The notes: a model not told the origin generated them from the sequence alone. DNA of 30,146 nt from JBBQKI01 sp038326725 (GCA_038326725.1 JBBQKI010000028.1:1-30146), one strand, 5' to 3'; shown: positions 8,389 to 16,034, counted from the stretch's first letter. A program made the numbers and translations.

Positions 8389-9686
8389 ACCGCGATTTGC
8401 AAAATCGACTTAGTATTTTCCGTTACTCTGAAATTCTCATCAGCTCGCAAGCCAACCACCCAAACAATTTCATCATTGCTGCATAGCACCCAACTATTTT
8501 CCTTTTCGTTCAATGCAAGTTTTTCATCCTTAAAAAATTTGCTCAACTTCTTTTTTCCCTTCATTCCAAAAGGCTGAAAGGAATCACCCTCTTTCCATTT
8601 CCGCAATACTAAAGGGTAGGAAAGTAAATCTTTATCGAGATAAACGATATTTTTTTTTATTTCCGCAATTTCCCCAACAGTCTCAAAAATTAATGGAATG
8701 GGAAAATTCATACTCCCGATTTTTTCAGAAATGAAGATTTCTTCACTGTTTACAGAAAGAATTTCCGTCAAAATCAAAAAATCCCGATTCTTCAACAATC
8801 GATGCGTTTTTGAAAAAACCTGTTTCCCGCTTTGTGCGTTGATCAGTCCTGAAATATCTTCCCAAGCCGAAAATCCGAAAGGGGAAAGCAATTCGTACAA
8901 CAAGGCTTCGGTATTGGGCAATTCCCGAAGTTTTTTAATATTTAAATGGTAGGCATTTTCAACTTCTGTAACGGCAAGTTTCAAAACCACGGTCAAATAA
9001 TCATCAATCAGGTTTTGGGAAGCGTTTAAATGCGAACGCGTTTTCTGATAATTTTGCAAGAAGGTTTCATTGGTACTCTTGATTTTCGGAATTACTTCCA
9101 ACCTCAATTGGTTTCGAAGGTAATCGCCCTTGGCATTGCTGCTATCTTCCCGCCATTTCAATTTATTCTCTGTGGCATAATTTAAAATTTCATCTTTTGA
9201 AAAATCAAGTAATGGACGAACTGTTTTTTCATTAATTTGAGGGATGCCCATCAATCCCTTTAAACCCGTGCCACGGGAAAGGTTGATAAAAAAAGTTTCC
9301 AAATTGTCATCCAAATGGTGGGCGGTGAGCAAATAATCAAACTTAAAATTGTCCAATATTTTGTAAAACCAGCGATAGCGCAATTCGCGGGCTGCCATTT
9401 GGATGGAAATTTTGTGCTCGGCGGCATATAAATTTGTATCGAAAGTCTCCGTAAAAACAGGAATTGAAAGTTTTTTCGTCAATTGGATTACGAATGCTTC
9501 ATCGCCATCACTTTCCTTTCCGCGTAACGAAAAATTGCAATGTGCCAACGAAATATCAAACTGCATTTTATGAAATAAATGCGTCAAAACAACGCTGTCC
9601 AAGCCGCCGCTGCAAGCGATGAGCAGTTTTTTTTCCTTTAAAAAGGAAAGGTTTTGGATGAGATGTTGTTCTAATTTTTGAAGCAT
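8379..9686 (-). CDS. tilS: tRNA(Ile)-lysidine synthase
   Basis: Cytoplasmic enzyme that converts C34 of the CAU-anticodon tRNA(Ile) to lysidine using ATP and lysine, so that the tRNA reads AUA. 435 residues, the usual bacterial length. The N-terminal PP-loop SGGLDS is at residues 26-31, followed by the family motifs HCNFSLRGKESDGDE and LLTAHHLDDNLETFFINLSRG. The C-terminal TilS domain is recognisable in RKWKEGDSFQPFGMKGKKKLSKFFKDEK. It begins 45 nt after the DUF3307 gene with no visible terminator between, so it may be read from the satD promoter. A hairpin follows immediately at its stop codon. Confidence 0.96.
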   Translation of the reverse strand: MLQKLEQHLIQNLSFLKEKKLLIACSGGLDSVVLTHLFHKMQFDISLAHCNFSLRGKESDGDEAFVIQLTKKLSIPVFTETFDTNLYAAEHKISIQMAARELRYRWFYKILDNFKFDYLLTAHHLDDNLETFFINLSRGTGLKGLMGIPQINEKTVRPLLDFSKDEILNYATENKLKWREDSSNAKGDYLRNQLRLEVIPKIKSTNETFLQNYQKTRSHLNASQNLIDDYLTVVLKLAVTEVENAYHLNIKKLRELPNTEALLYELLSPFGFSAWEDISGLINAQSGKQVFSKTHRLLKNRDFLILTEILSVNSEEIFISEKIGSMNFPIPLIFETVGEIAEIKKNIVYLDKDLLSYPLVLRKWKEGDSFQPFGMKGKKKLSKFFKDEKLALNEKENSWVLCSNDEIVWVVGLRADENFRVTENTKSILQIAVKK

Positions 9687-9731
9687 TACGCTACAGGTTT
9701 TGTGTGAGTTACCGGGCTAATAATTTTTTTT

Positions 9732-10436
9732 TTAAATCAGATTGGCGATAATCCCGAGCATTACCGCAATGCCGAAACTCAACATAGTGCCAATCAAAAC
9801 GTATTCGGTTTTAAGGGTTTCATCGTCACGATATCTTAAAATGGATTTGGCCGCTATTAAAAACCCAACGGCTTCATATTGCTGCACCACTATAAAAGTC
9901 AGCGTCAGCAACCGTTCCAAAATCCCAATGAGTTTCCCAGCATTGGGCATTTCGTTATCGGTGGAAACAATTATTCTTGAACTGTTGAAAACCTCTTTTA
10001 TAAAGACATTTGCCGGTTTTAAGCATAACAAATACGCGGCGATGAGGAACCAAGTTTTAAAGGAAAACGGCAATTCAATAATTGAGTTTATTCCCTTTAA
10101 ATCATTAAATAAGAAAACCACGCCAACAATAATCAAAAGGTGCAGGCCTTGATCTAAAAAAAAAGAATAGTTTCCGAGGGTTTTATGCTTGTTCAGTTTG
10201 GGCTTGAAACCATCAATCAAATAATGTGTTACTGCAATTACGGCAGAGCCAAGGACAAAATTCCATTGAAAGGAAAACAGCCAAGCCAACACAAAAACAA
10301 TGATTCCATGCCAAATTAAAAACTTGCTTTTAAACCCTTTTTCGTTTTTGTTCTTTGCCAATTTATTGGTTTGGAAAAAATAATCCGCGAACACATGAGC
10401 CAAAACCTGCAACAATAAAAAAGTGTTGAATTCCAT
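9732..10436 (-). CDS. DUF3307 membrane protein
   Basis: 234 residues with about six hydrophobic membrane-spanning segments, recognisable as the DUF3307 family, whose function is not established. Polar residues are placed in a striking pattern within the hydrophobic N-terminal half: H14, D18, Q22, then H43, then H71, D75, K78, and D95, Q96, H99. This H-x3-D spacing repeated in membrane helices suggests an intramembrane metal site, which is inference. A soluble stretch with SSRIIVSTDNEMPNAGKLIG precedes the last two helices. The start codon is 2 nt after the satD stop, so the two are almost certainly cotranscribed. tilS follows 45 nt downstream. The close pairing suggests that the protein acts with SatD. 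Confidence 0.85.
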   Translation of the reverse strand: MEFNTFLLLQVLAHVFADYFFQTNKLAKNKNEKGFKSKFLIWHGIIVFVLAWLFSFQWNFVLGSAVIAVTHYLIDGFKPKLNKHKTLGNYSFFLDQGLHLLIIVGVVFLFNDLKGINSIIELPFSFKTWFLIAAYLLCLKPANVFIKEVFNSSRIIVSTDNEMPNAGKLIGILERLLTLTFIVVQQYEAVGFLIAAKSILRYRDDETLKTEYVLIGTMLSFGIAVMLGIIANLI

Positions 10437-10438
10437 CG

Positions 10439-11125
10439 TTATTTGTTTTTAAGCAAATGGTTAAAGTAGGAAACGGCATTTTCAATAGCATTCCATCCCG
10501 AACTGGTGGAATGTTGATTCACCACGGATTGGTTGATTTTGAGTTTTGAAGCTATGGTTTCCTCATTGTTGAACATCAGTTTTTGAAACAAAACCTCGCA
10601 TTGCCGAGCGGTTGCTTTTGCCAAAAGCACATCGAGCAAGCCGAAAAGCGCCTCAAAATTTTTGTTGAGTTCTATATCTGCGGAATCGAAAAAGAGTGTG
10701 TTTTTAATTACTACGCGTTCTTTGTCGTGGGTTGAGGCACCGCTTATCGCCCTTCCGGAAAGATAAATGGCTTCACCATCTACAAGGCCTTCCTTGGGGT
10801 CAAATTGTTGCAACTCGCCGTAGCCCAGCGCGAGCCGGATGCCGTAAGTTTTGAAAAGCATTACCCTGTTTTTGTCGGCAGTATATTCCCCCTTCAGCGG
10901 AATTGTTTTTACGAAGCATTTAATGGCGAGTGCTATTCGCAAACCGTCCGAACTGTTTGGTACTACGCATTCTAGGTAATCGCCTTTTATTATCCGTCCG
11001 TAAATATTTGATTTTTCCGAAAGTATGTCCAAAAGGTTTTGAAGGGAATCCTTAAGCACATTTCTATCCGCCGTTGTCAAACTGGTTGAGGAAAGCACGT
11101 CCCCGGAGATTACAATATATTTCAT
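10439..11125 (-). CDS. SatD family protein, cyclase-like N-terminal region plus probable helix-turn-helix
   Basis: 228 residues from the ATG at 11125. I recognise the SatD family, whose biochemical role is not established. The N-terminal 160 residues contain, in order, a beta strand ending in SGDVLSS (D9), RIIKGDYLECVVP (D49), a strand GIRLALGYGEL (95-105), and GEAIYLSGRAISGAS (117-131, R125). This order and spacing resemble class III nucleotide cyclases (metal Asp, GD metal Asp, RIGIHTG-like strand, N-x3-R), but the Asn position is Y121. The C-terminal part (about 176-222; ASKLKINQSVVNQH) looks like a DNA-binding helix-turn-helix. A TTG 21 nt upstream in frame lies inside the -7 box, so the ATG is preferred. 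Its promoter lies beside a 29-bp repeat array. Confidence 0.8.
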   Translation of the reverse strand: MKYIVISGDVLSSTSLTTADRNVLKDSLQNLLDILSEKSNIYGRIIKGDYLECVVPNSSDGLRIALAIKCFVKTIPLKGEYTADKNRVMLFKTYGIRLALGYGELQQFDPKEGLVDGEAIYLSGRAISGASTHDKERVVIKNTLFFDSADIELNKNFEALFGLLDVLLAKATARQCEVLFQKLMFNNEETIASKLKINQSVVNQHSTSSGWNAIENAVSYFNHLLKNK

Positions 11126-11143
11126 CTCTACATTTCGTTTACA

Positions 11144-11151
11144 CAAATATA
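11144..11151 (-). promoter_or_regulatory. satD -7 element, embedded in the repeat array
   Basis: On the minus strand the site reads TATATTTG, an exact TAnnTTTG match, 18 nt before the satD ATG. It is preceded by CC, so CCTATA, the conserved half-site of the adjacent repeats, overlaps the box. A repressor bound to the repeats would therefore cover the promoter. The -33 element is weak. Confidence 0.55.
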
Positions 11152-11269
11152 GGTTAATTTACCTATAAACACACTTTATAGGCTCTAAAGCCTATAAACA
11201 CACTTTATCGGTTATAAAGCCTATAAATATACTTTATGGGTTTTTAAACCTATAATTAAAAAATTGGAA
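11148..11269. repeat. 29-bp-periodic palindromic repeat array upstream of satD
   Basis: CCTATAA starts at 11162, 11191, 11220 and (CCTATAATT) 11249, an exact 29-nt period. The opposite half-site TATAGG or a near variant lies at 11148, 11177, 11206 and 11235, also exactly 29 apart. The first full unit, 11162-11182, is a perfect palindrome CCTATAAA-N5-TTTATAGG; the next two have one or two changes in the right arm; the outer two are half-conserved. Eight-base spacers (CTCTAAAG, TTATAAAG, TTTTTAAA) separate the 21-nt units. The array fills the pabB-satD gap and reaches into the satD promoter, as an operator array would. Confidence 0.85.
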
Positions 11270-11271
11270 AA

Positions 11272-12564
11272 TTACTCCAAAACTTCACGCATGGCCTTTG
11301 CCTTTAATAAACATTCTTCATACTCCTTTTCAGGAATCGATTTTGCTGTAATGGCACTGCCCACGGAGAAACTGAGGTGTTTTTTCTCATTATAAAGAAT
11401 GCTGCGGATAACAACATTGAAATCGAAATCTCCGCTGGGCGAAAAATATCCGATGCTGCCACTATAAAGCCCACGTTTAAAATCCTCGAGTTTTTCAATA
11501 ATCTGCATGGCCGAAATTTTTGGCGCTCCCGTCATGCTACCCATGGGAAAGGTTTTTTTTAAAATTTCAACCGGAGAAATTGATGGTGCAACCGAACATT
11601 TTATGGTGGAAATCATGTGATGAATCTGTTCGAAAGTATAGATTCCGCAAAGCTCTTCCACCGCCACGCTCCCTCTTTCCGCAACACGGGAAAGATCGTT
11701 GCGTACCAAATCCACGATCATGATATTTTCACTTCGTTCTTTCGGATCAACACGCAAAGCTTCCGAAATCTTAAAATCTTCATCCAAATCTTTTGCTCGT
11801 TTTGCGCTACCTTTTATGGGTTGGGAAATCACGTTGTTGCCAATTTTTCTTAAATAACGCTCGGGGGAAGCACAAAGGGCGTAATGATTTTCCAGTTTTA
11901 AAAAAGCAGCAAAGGGGGTTTTGGAAATCTCGTTTAAATGAAAAAAAGTTTTTGCGGGATATATCGAAACGTTTTCAGAAAAAAATTCTTGGCAAAAATT
12001 CGCTTCATAAATATCTCCACGTTTTAGATGCTGTAGCAGAATTTCCACTTTTTCAAAATAAGCATCCTTTGAAGTGCGAAGGCTTATTTTTGTTGGAATT
12101 TTTACAATTTCAGAAGAAAATTCACCCACATTAAAATTTAAAATGTGTTGCCAATCCAAATTCATTTCATGTTGAAATTCATTCAAATACTGAATTTCAA
12201 CTTCAGTTTCGGAAAAAAGAAAAACCTTTTTGGGTTGGAAAAAATAAAGATCCGGAAAATGAAGTTCGTCCCTATTTTCGGAATCCAATTTTTCAATATC
12301 ATTTTTCAAATCATACGTCAAATAACCAAAAAGCCAATCTTGGGTTTCGACCTGTTTCTTTTCTAGTTTTGAAAAACTGTCTTTAAAACCGGTTTTTAAA
12401 AAAGTAAAGGCATCCACCGCCAAAATGGCTTTGTAATTCCCATATTTTTGTTGGTGGTTATTGGAATCCAGCCAAACAATTTCATTGAATTGTTGTGCCC
12501 AAAAAAGCAACCGGGTTTTAAAATCATCAGAAATTGCAAAAGGAAATTTCTTTACAACCCGCAT
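11272..12564 (-). CDS. pabB: Aminodeoxychorismate synthase component I (chorismate-binding family)
   Basis: 430 residues. It makes 4-amino-4-deoxychorismate from chorismate, with ammonia normally supplied by PabA, for p-aminobenzoate and folate synthesis. The chorismate-binding domain occupies residues 160-430. QPIKGSAKR holds P249-I250-K251-G252: the lysine in PIKG is the PabB-type nucleophile, whereas anthranilate synthase has Ala there, so PabB is favoured over TrpE. IVDLVRNDLSRV, FPMGSMTGAPKISAM and SGSIGYFSPSGDFDFNVVIRS are standard family motifs. The start ATG overlaps the FMN reductase stop in a TAATG arrangement, suggesting translational coupling. No pabA or pabC is seen in the window. 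The repeat array begins right after its stop codon. Confidence 0.9.
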   Translation of the reverse strand: MRVVKKFPFAISDDFKTRLLFWAQQFNEIVWLDSNNHQQKYGNYKAILAVDAFTFLKTGFKDSFSKLEKKQVETQDWLFGYLTYDLKNDIEKLDSENRDELHFPDLYFFQPKKVFLFSETEVEIQYLNEFQHEMNLDWQHILNFNVGEFSSEIVKIPTKISLRTSKDAYFEKVEILLQHLKRGDIYEANFCQEFFSENVSIYPAKTFFHLNEISKTPFAAFLKLENHYALCASPERYLRKIGNNVISQPIKGSAKRAKDLDEDFKISEALRVDPKERSENIMIVDLVRNDLSRVAERGSVAVEELCGIYTFEQIHHMISTIKCSVAPSISPVEILKKTFPMGSMTGAPKISAMQIIEKLEDFKRGLYSGSIGYFSPSGDFDFNVVIRSILYNEKKHLSFSVGSAITAKSIPEKEYEECLLKAKAMREVLE

Positions 12565-13106
12565 TATTGCTCAATTTGGTGGAGGAAATTTTGAAGCACG
12601 TCCACAAACCCCAAATGCAGCATTTCGTTGGTGATGGTTTGAGTTTCTTTTGAAAAATTCTCGGAAAAAGATGGAAAGGCAAAACTTTCAACCACTTCGC
12701 CCCCAAAACGGGGGATGATGTTTTTAGTATATTCCAATGCAGTAGCCGCTCCCCTCTTGCCATCGGAGGTGCTCATCAAAAGGACTTTTTTGTCCTGAAG
12801 AAATTTCAATTCCAAGCGGGAAAGCCAATCCAAGACATTTTTAAAATAGGCAGAAATCATCCCATTATGCTCATTCACTGAAATAATAAGCGCATCCGAT
12901 TCTGAAATTATATTATTAAGCATTCTCAATTCCACCGAATATCCGCGTTCGCGCTCCACATCTTCACTAAAAAGTGGTAGGTCATAATCGGTAAGCTTGA
13001 TGAGCTTAACTTCGTAGCCTATAACCTGTGTTGCCGCAAAAGAAACCAAGGCGTGGTTTATGGAACGGGTACTGTTACTGCCTGCAAAGGCTGTTATTTT
13101 TTTCAT
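12564..13106 (-). CDS. NADPH-dependent FMN reductase family protein
   Basis: 180 residues with a flavodoxin-like fold. The FMN phosphate loop is GSNSTRSINHAL at residues 9-20, and the second flavin-contact region VNEHNGMISAYFKNVLDWLSR corresponds to the usual PEYNGSIPGxLKNAIDWLSR; the Glu-His-Asn variant is visible. The family reduces FMN, quinones or azo compounds with NAD(P)H; the substrate here is unknown. It overlaps pabB by one base (TAATG), so the two are one transcript. The start is near an exact Bacteroidota -7 box (13111-13118) and no other Met fits better. It diverges from the secreted protein gene across a gap holding an inverted repeat. Confidence 0.88.
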   Translation of the reverse strand: MKKITAFAGSNSTRSINHALVSFAATQVIGYEVKLIKLTDYDLPLFSEDVERERGYSVELRMLNNIISESDALIISVNEHNGMISAYFKNVLDWLSRLELKFLQDKKVLLMSTSDGKRGAATALEYTKNIIPRFGGEVVESFAFPSFSENFSKETQTITNEMLHLGFVDVLQNFLHQIEQ

Positions 13107-13110
13107 GTTT

Positions 13111-13118
13111 CAAAGGTA
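13111..13118 (-). promoter_or_regulatory. -7 element for FMN reductase-pabB
   Basis: Minus strand reads TACCTTTG, an exact TAnnTTTG match, only 4 nt before the start codon. The transcript would be leaderless or nearly so, or a later start may be used. No clear -33 TTTG. Confidence 0.45.
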
Positions 13119-13139
13119 TTTATTTTAGCTGCATTGAAT

Positions 13140-13172
13140 ATGCAATAAACTCATAAAAACCACTTATTGCAT
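13140..13172. promoter_or_regulatory. Nine-base inverted repeat in a divergent promoter region
   Basis: ATGCAATAA at 13140-13148 and its exact reverse complement TTATTGCAT at 13164-13172, with a 15-nt spacer. A further TGCAT/ATGCA pair overlaps the left arm (13130-13144). It lies between the divergent FMN reductase and secreted protein genes and could be an operator serving one or both. Confidence 0.4.
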
Positions 13173-13199
13173 TTTAACGTATTTTAAAAAAGTATTATA

Positions 13200-13207
13200 T
13201 ACTTTCG
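13200..13207 (+). promoter_or_regulatory. Probable -7 element for the secreted VGINT-type protein
   Basis: Reads TACTTTCG, one mismatch from TAnnTTTG, followed by CCGCC, and ends 31 nt before the start codon. No strong -33 element. Confidence 0.4.
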
Positions 13208-13238
13208 CCGCCTGATAACCCCAAATTATCACCTACTT

Positions 13239-14426
13239 ATGAAAAAAATTACTCTTACGCTTTTTGCGCTATTTTCCATTTGCCTTTATTTGCCATCATT
13301 GGCACAAGTTGGCATTAACACAACCGCACCCAAAAGTGCGTTGGACATTCAAGCTTCCAATAGTTCTTCACCTTCAAATTTGGATGGGATTTTAATCCCG
13401 CGCCTGAATTCGTTTCCTGCTGTAAATCCGGGAGCCGACCAAAACGGGATGATGATTTTCCTGACCACCTCCATAGGCACTTCAGACAAAGGCTTCTATT
13501 ATTGGGATGCCCCAGAAAACCGTTGGATTTCCATTGGTTCGGAGGAATGGAAGGCCGGAACGAATGCTGGGGGCGACTTGCTTATTTATGCCACACGGGC
13601 AAAATTGACCGGCACCGATATGGTAATCACCGATGATGGCCGGATTGGTTTTGGTACCAGCGACCCAATTGAAAGGTTTGAGTTTAGGGGCCCTGGCGAT
13701 AATGATTTCCAAATAACCAGTGCCAATACCAACCCTCCAAATTACATTCTTTATAATACTGGCGGAACATTGGAAAACCCGACTGCATTGGCCGCTAATG
13801 GCGAAATTGGATCATTTATAGTAAAAACCCACGATAGCAACGGGATTGTTGAAACCGGCGGGTTCCGTTTCTATATGGATGGCGTGGCCACCCCGGGCAG
13901 TGCCCCTTCCAAATTCGTGATTAGCACTACCCCATCCGGATCTACTATGTTTCAGGAACGTTTGTCCGTAAGAAGTACCGGAAACGTTGGCTTTAGCCAG
14001 CCAAACCCCACCGCAACCATGCATGTAAGGGCGGGTACGGCTATTGCGGGATCTGCCCCTTTAAAATTTACAAGTGGCACAAATTTAAACACGCCGGAAA
14101 CTGGAGCGATGGAATATGATGGAACTAATTTATATTTTACCCCCACTACTACAGTTAGACGAACTGTTTTGTTGAATTATTCAAACACGAGAACAATAGA
14201 TTTAGCTTCAATTCCCGCTAATAATTCAACTGATTTTACTATTGCAGTGACTGGAGCTGCAGTTGGAGATACCTGCTCCTGTGGCCCAAGCACTACAATT
14301 GTGGCAGGTTTATCTTGGAATTGTTTTGTAAATGCCGCTAATACGGTAACAATCCGTGTTGCAACTATTGGAGGAGCTGCGATAGATCCCACCAGCAATA
14401 CCTGGAAAGTAAACGTGTTTAAATAA
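13239..14426 (+). CDS. Secreted protein with VGINT start and phage-fibre-like C-terminal domain
   Basis: 395 residues. A signal peptide (residues 1-22) ends in SLAQ, and the mature chain opens with VGINTTAPKSALDIQ, a start common in secreted Bacteroidota proteins that resemble tail-fibre or adhesin stems. Similar stem-like phrases recur (IGFGTSDPIERFEF near 142, VGFSQPNPTATMHV near 252). The last 70 residues (IDLASIPANNSTDFT, VTGAAVGDTCSCGP, ANTVTIRVA, IDPTSNTWKVNV) closely resemble the C-terminal domain of many phage tail or structural proteins, as I remember them. This tail has three Cys and lower GC (about 33 versus 48 percent in sampled 60-nt blocks), which could mean domain acquisition. 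No catalytic motif seen; a surface or adhesive role is inference. Confidence 0.75.
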   Translation: MKKITLTLFALFSICLYLPSLAQVGINTTAPKSALDIQASNSSSPSNLDGILIPRLNSFPAVNPGADQNGMMIFLTTSIGTSDKGFYYWDAPENRWISIGSEEWKAGTNAGGDLLIYATRAKLTGTDMVITDDGRIGFGTSDPIERFEFRGPGDNDFQITSANTNPPNYILYNTGGTLENPTALAANGEIGSFIVKTHDSNGIVETGGFRFYMDGVATPGSAPSKFVISTTPSGSTMFQERLSVRSTGNVGFSQPNPTATMHVRAGTAIAGSAPLKFTSGTNLNTPETGAMEYDGTNLYFTPTTTVRRTVLLNYSNTRTIDLASIPANNSTDFTIAVTGAAVGDTCSCGPSTTIVAGLSWNCFVNAANTVTIRVATIGGAAIDPTSNTWKVNVFK

Positions 14427-14446
14427 AGACAGGTTTTATTAAAAAC

Positions 14447-14481
14447 AAAAAGAGCCGGAAAATTACCGGCTCTTTCTTTTT
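14447..14481. terminator. Bidirectional terminator between secreted protein gene and lpdA
   Basis: Perfect 8-bp stem AGAGCCGG (14451-14458) and CCGGCTCT (14466-14473), 7-nt loop, A-rich before and T-rich after. It lies between two convergent genes and can end both. Confidence 0.9.
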
Positions 14482-14491
14482 ACAAAAAATT

Positions 14492-15895
14492 TTAAATATG
14501 CAACGCCCTGTCCTCGGTCGCAGCAAGTGCTGCTTCCTTGACGGCTTCTGCATAAGTTGGATGCGCATGGCTCATCCGGGCAATGTCTTCAGCACTGGCA
14601 CGAAATTCCATAGCAGTTACGGCCTCTGCAATAAGATCGGCAACACGGGCACCCACCATGTGGACCCCCAAAACCTCATCGGTTTTTTTATCGGCTAGTA
14701 TTTTTACAAAACCATCGGTATCGCCACTAGCTCGCGAACGGCCCAAGGCCCGCATCGGGAACTGCCCGGATTTATATTCAATTTTTTCAGCAATTAATTG
14801 CTCTTCGGTTTTCCCGACCGAGGCCACTTCCGGCCAGGTATAAACCACGCCGGGAATTAGGTTATAATTGATATGCGGTTTTTGCCCAGCAATTGTTTCT
14901 GCAACAAAAACGCCTTCCTCTTCTGCTTTGTGGGCCAACATCGCCCCACGCACAACGTCGCCAATGGCGTAAATGTTTTTTACGTTGGTCTGCAAATGGT
15001 CGTTTACTTCAATCATTCCGCGTTCAGTGATTTTCACTCCCCCCTTTTCGGCATATAAACCTTCAGTAAAAGGTTTTCGTCCCACCGAAACCAAGCAATA
15101 ATCGCCATTGAAGGTAACTTCGGTTTGATTTTTATCTGTGGCGGTAACGGTTATTTCCTTTCCTTTTTTCGCAACGGCAGAAACTTTGTGGGAAACATAA
15201 AACTTCACCCCTTGTTTTTTCATCACCTTCGTCAATTCCTTGCTTTGCGAAGAATCCATTGTGGGGATAATGCGGTCCATAAACTCCACTACTGAAACTT
15301 CGGAACCCAAACGGCGGTAAACCTGCCCAAGCTCCAGCCCGATAACGCCGCCGCCAATAACGATCAAGTGTTTCGGGATTTCTTTAAGCGAAAGGGCTTC
15401 GGTGGAAGTGATGATTTGTTTTTTGTCGATTTTTATAAAAGGCAGTGTTGAAGGTTTACTGCCTGTGGCAATGATGATATTTTTTGTTTCGATGGTTTCT
15501 TCTTTTTTCCCTCCGGAAATAACGATGTGCGTAGCATCTTTAAACGCCCCTGTCCCGGTAAAAACATCGATCTTGTTTTTGTTCATCAAAAAATCGATGC
15601 CCTTGGTGGTTTGGTCCACCACAGATTGTTTGCGCTCGATCATTTTCTTAAAATTCAATTTTATGTCGCCGGGGATTTCGATCCCGTGTTCCTCAAAATG
15701 GTGCATCGCCGTTTCGTAATGGTGGGAAGAGTCCAAAAGCGCTTTGCTCGGGATGCAACCTACGTTAAGGCAGGTGCCGCCCAAAGTACTATATTTTTCG
15801 ATGATCGCGGTTTTCAATCCCAGTTGTGCACAACGGATGGCGGCTACGTAACCTCCGGGGCCGGAACCAATAATGGCAACGTCATATTTGCTCAT
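14492..15895 (-). CDS. lpdA: Dihydrolipoyl dehydrogenase
   Basis: 467 residues, the standard length. FAD-dependent E3 subunit that reoxidises lipoamide on 2-oxoacid dehydrogenase complexes and the glycine cleavage system. The FAD loop GSGPGG is at residues 10-15, and the redox-active cysteines are C42 and C47 in GGTCLNVGCIPSK. The NAD-binding GGGVIGLE and the second FAD site YAIGDVV are also present. The C-terminal catalytic pair is H445 (HAHPTYAE) and E450. It stands alone with its own near-ideal promoter at 15921-15951 and a two-way terminator after the stop. It diverges from the metalloprotease gene. Confidence 0.97.
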   Translation of the reverse strand: MSKYDVAIIGSGPGGYVAAIRCAQLGLKTAIIEKYSTLGGTCLNVGCIPSKALLDSSHHYETAMHHFEEHGIEIPGDIKLNFKKMIERKQSVVDQTTKGIDFLMNKNKIDVFTGTGAFKDATHIVISGGKKEETIETKNIIIATGSKPSTLPFIKIDKKQIITSTEALSLKEIPKHLIVIGGGVIGLELGQVYRRLGSEVSVVEFMDRIIPTMDSSQSKELTKVMKKQGVKFYVSHKVSAVAKKGKEITVTATDKNQTEVTFNGDYCLVSVGRKPFTEGLYAEKGGVKITERGMIEVNDHLQTNVKNIYAIGDVVRGAMLAHKAEEEGVFVAETIAGQKPHINYNLIPGVVYTWPEVASVGKTEEQLIAEKIEYKSGQFPMRALGRSRASGDTDGFVKILADKKTDEVLGVHMVGARVADLIAEAVTAMEFRASAEDIARMSHAHPTYAEAVKEAALAATEDRALHI

Positions 15896-15920
15896 AAACT
15901 TTTGTTTTTATTTGGAAGCG

Positions 15921-15951
15921 CAAAGTTAAAGGATTGGGACGGGCTTGCAAA
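15921..15951 (-). promoter_or_regulatory. Consensus Bacteroidota promoter for lpdA
   Basis: On the minus strand TTTG (15948-15951), exactly 19 nt, then TAACTTTG (15921-15928), matching TTTG-N19-TAnnTTTG at every defined position. It ends 26 nt before the lpdA start codon. This is the clearest promoter in the window and supports the phylum assignment. Confidence 0.85.
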
Positions 15952-16002
15952 GTTGGGGCTATTATTATTTAGCGGGATGCTTTTAAAATTATCGGGGTTG
16001 TG

Positions 16003-16010
16003 TATATTTG
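16003..16010 (+). promoter_or_regulatory. -7 element for the HExxH protease-like gene
   Basis: TATATTTG, an exact match, ending 25 nt before the chosen ATG at 16035. An in-frame TTG at 16008-16010 lies inside this box and so cannot be the start of translation of this transcript. Confidence 0.6.
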
Positions 16011-16034
16011 AATAATAACCATCTAACCGGAAAA

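Noticed and set aside
11126..11146. A longer SatD starting at an in-frame TTG (11146)
   Set aside because: The TTG is part of the TATATTTG promoter box, and family-like sequence starts at the ATG at 11125.
11148..11269. The regularly spaced repeats as a small CRISPR array
   Set aside because: Spacers are 8 nt, AT-rich and similar to one another, repeat units are only 21 nt, and no cas genes are near.
11272..12564. The chorismate enzyme as anthranilate synthase (TrpE)
   Set aside because: The active-site phrase is PIKG with lysine, as in PabB, and no trp genes are adjacent.
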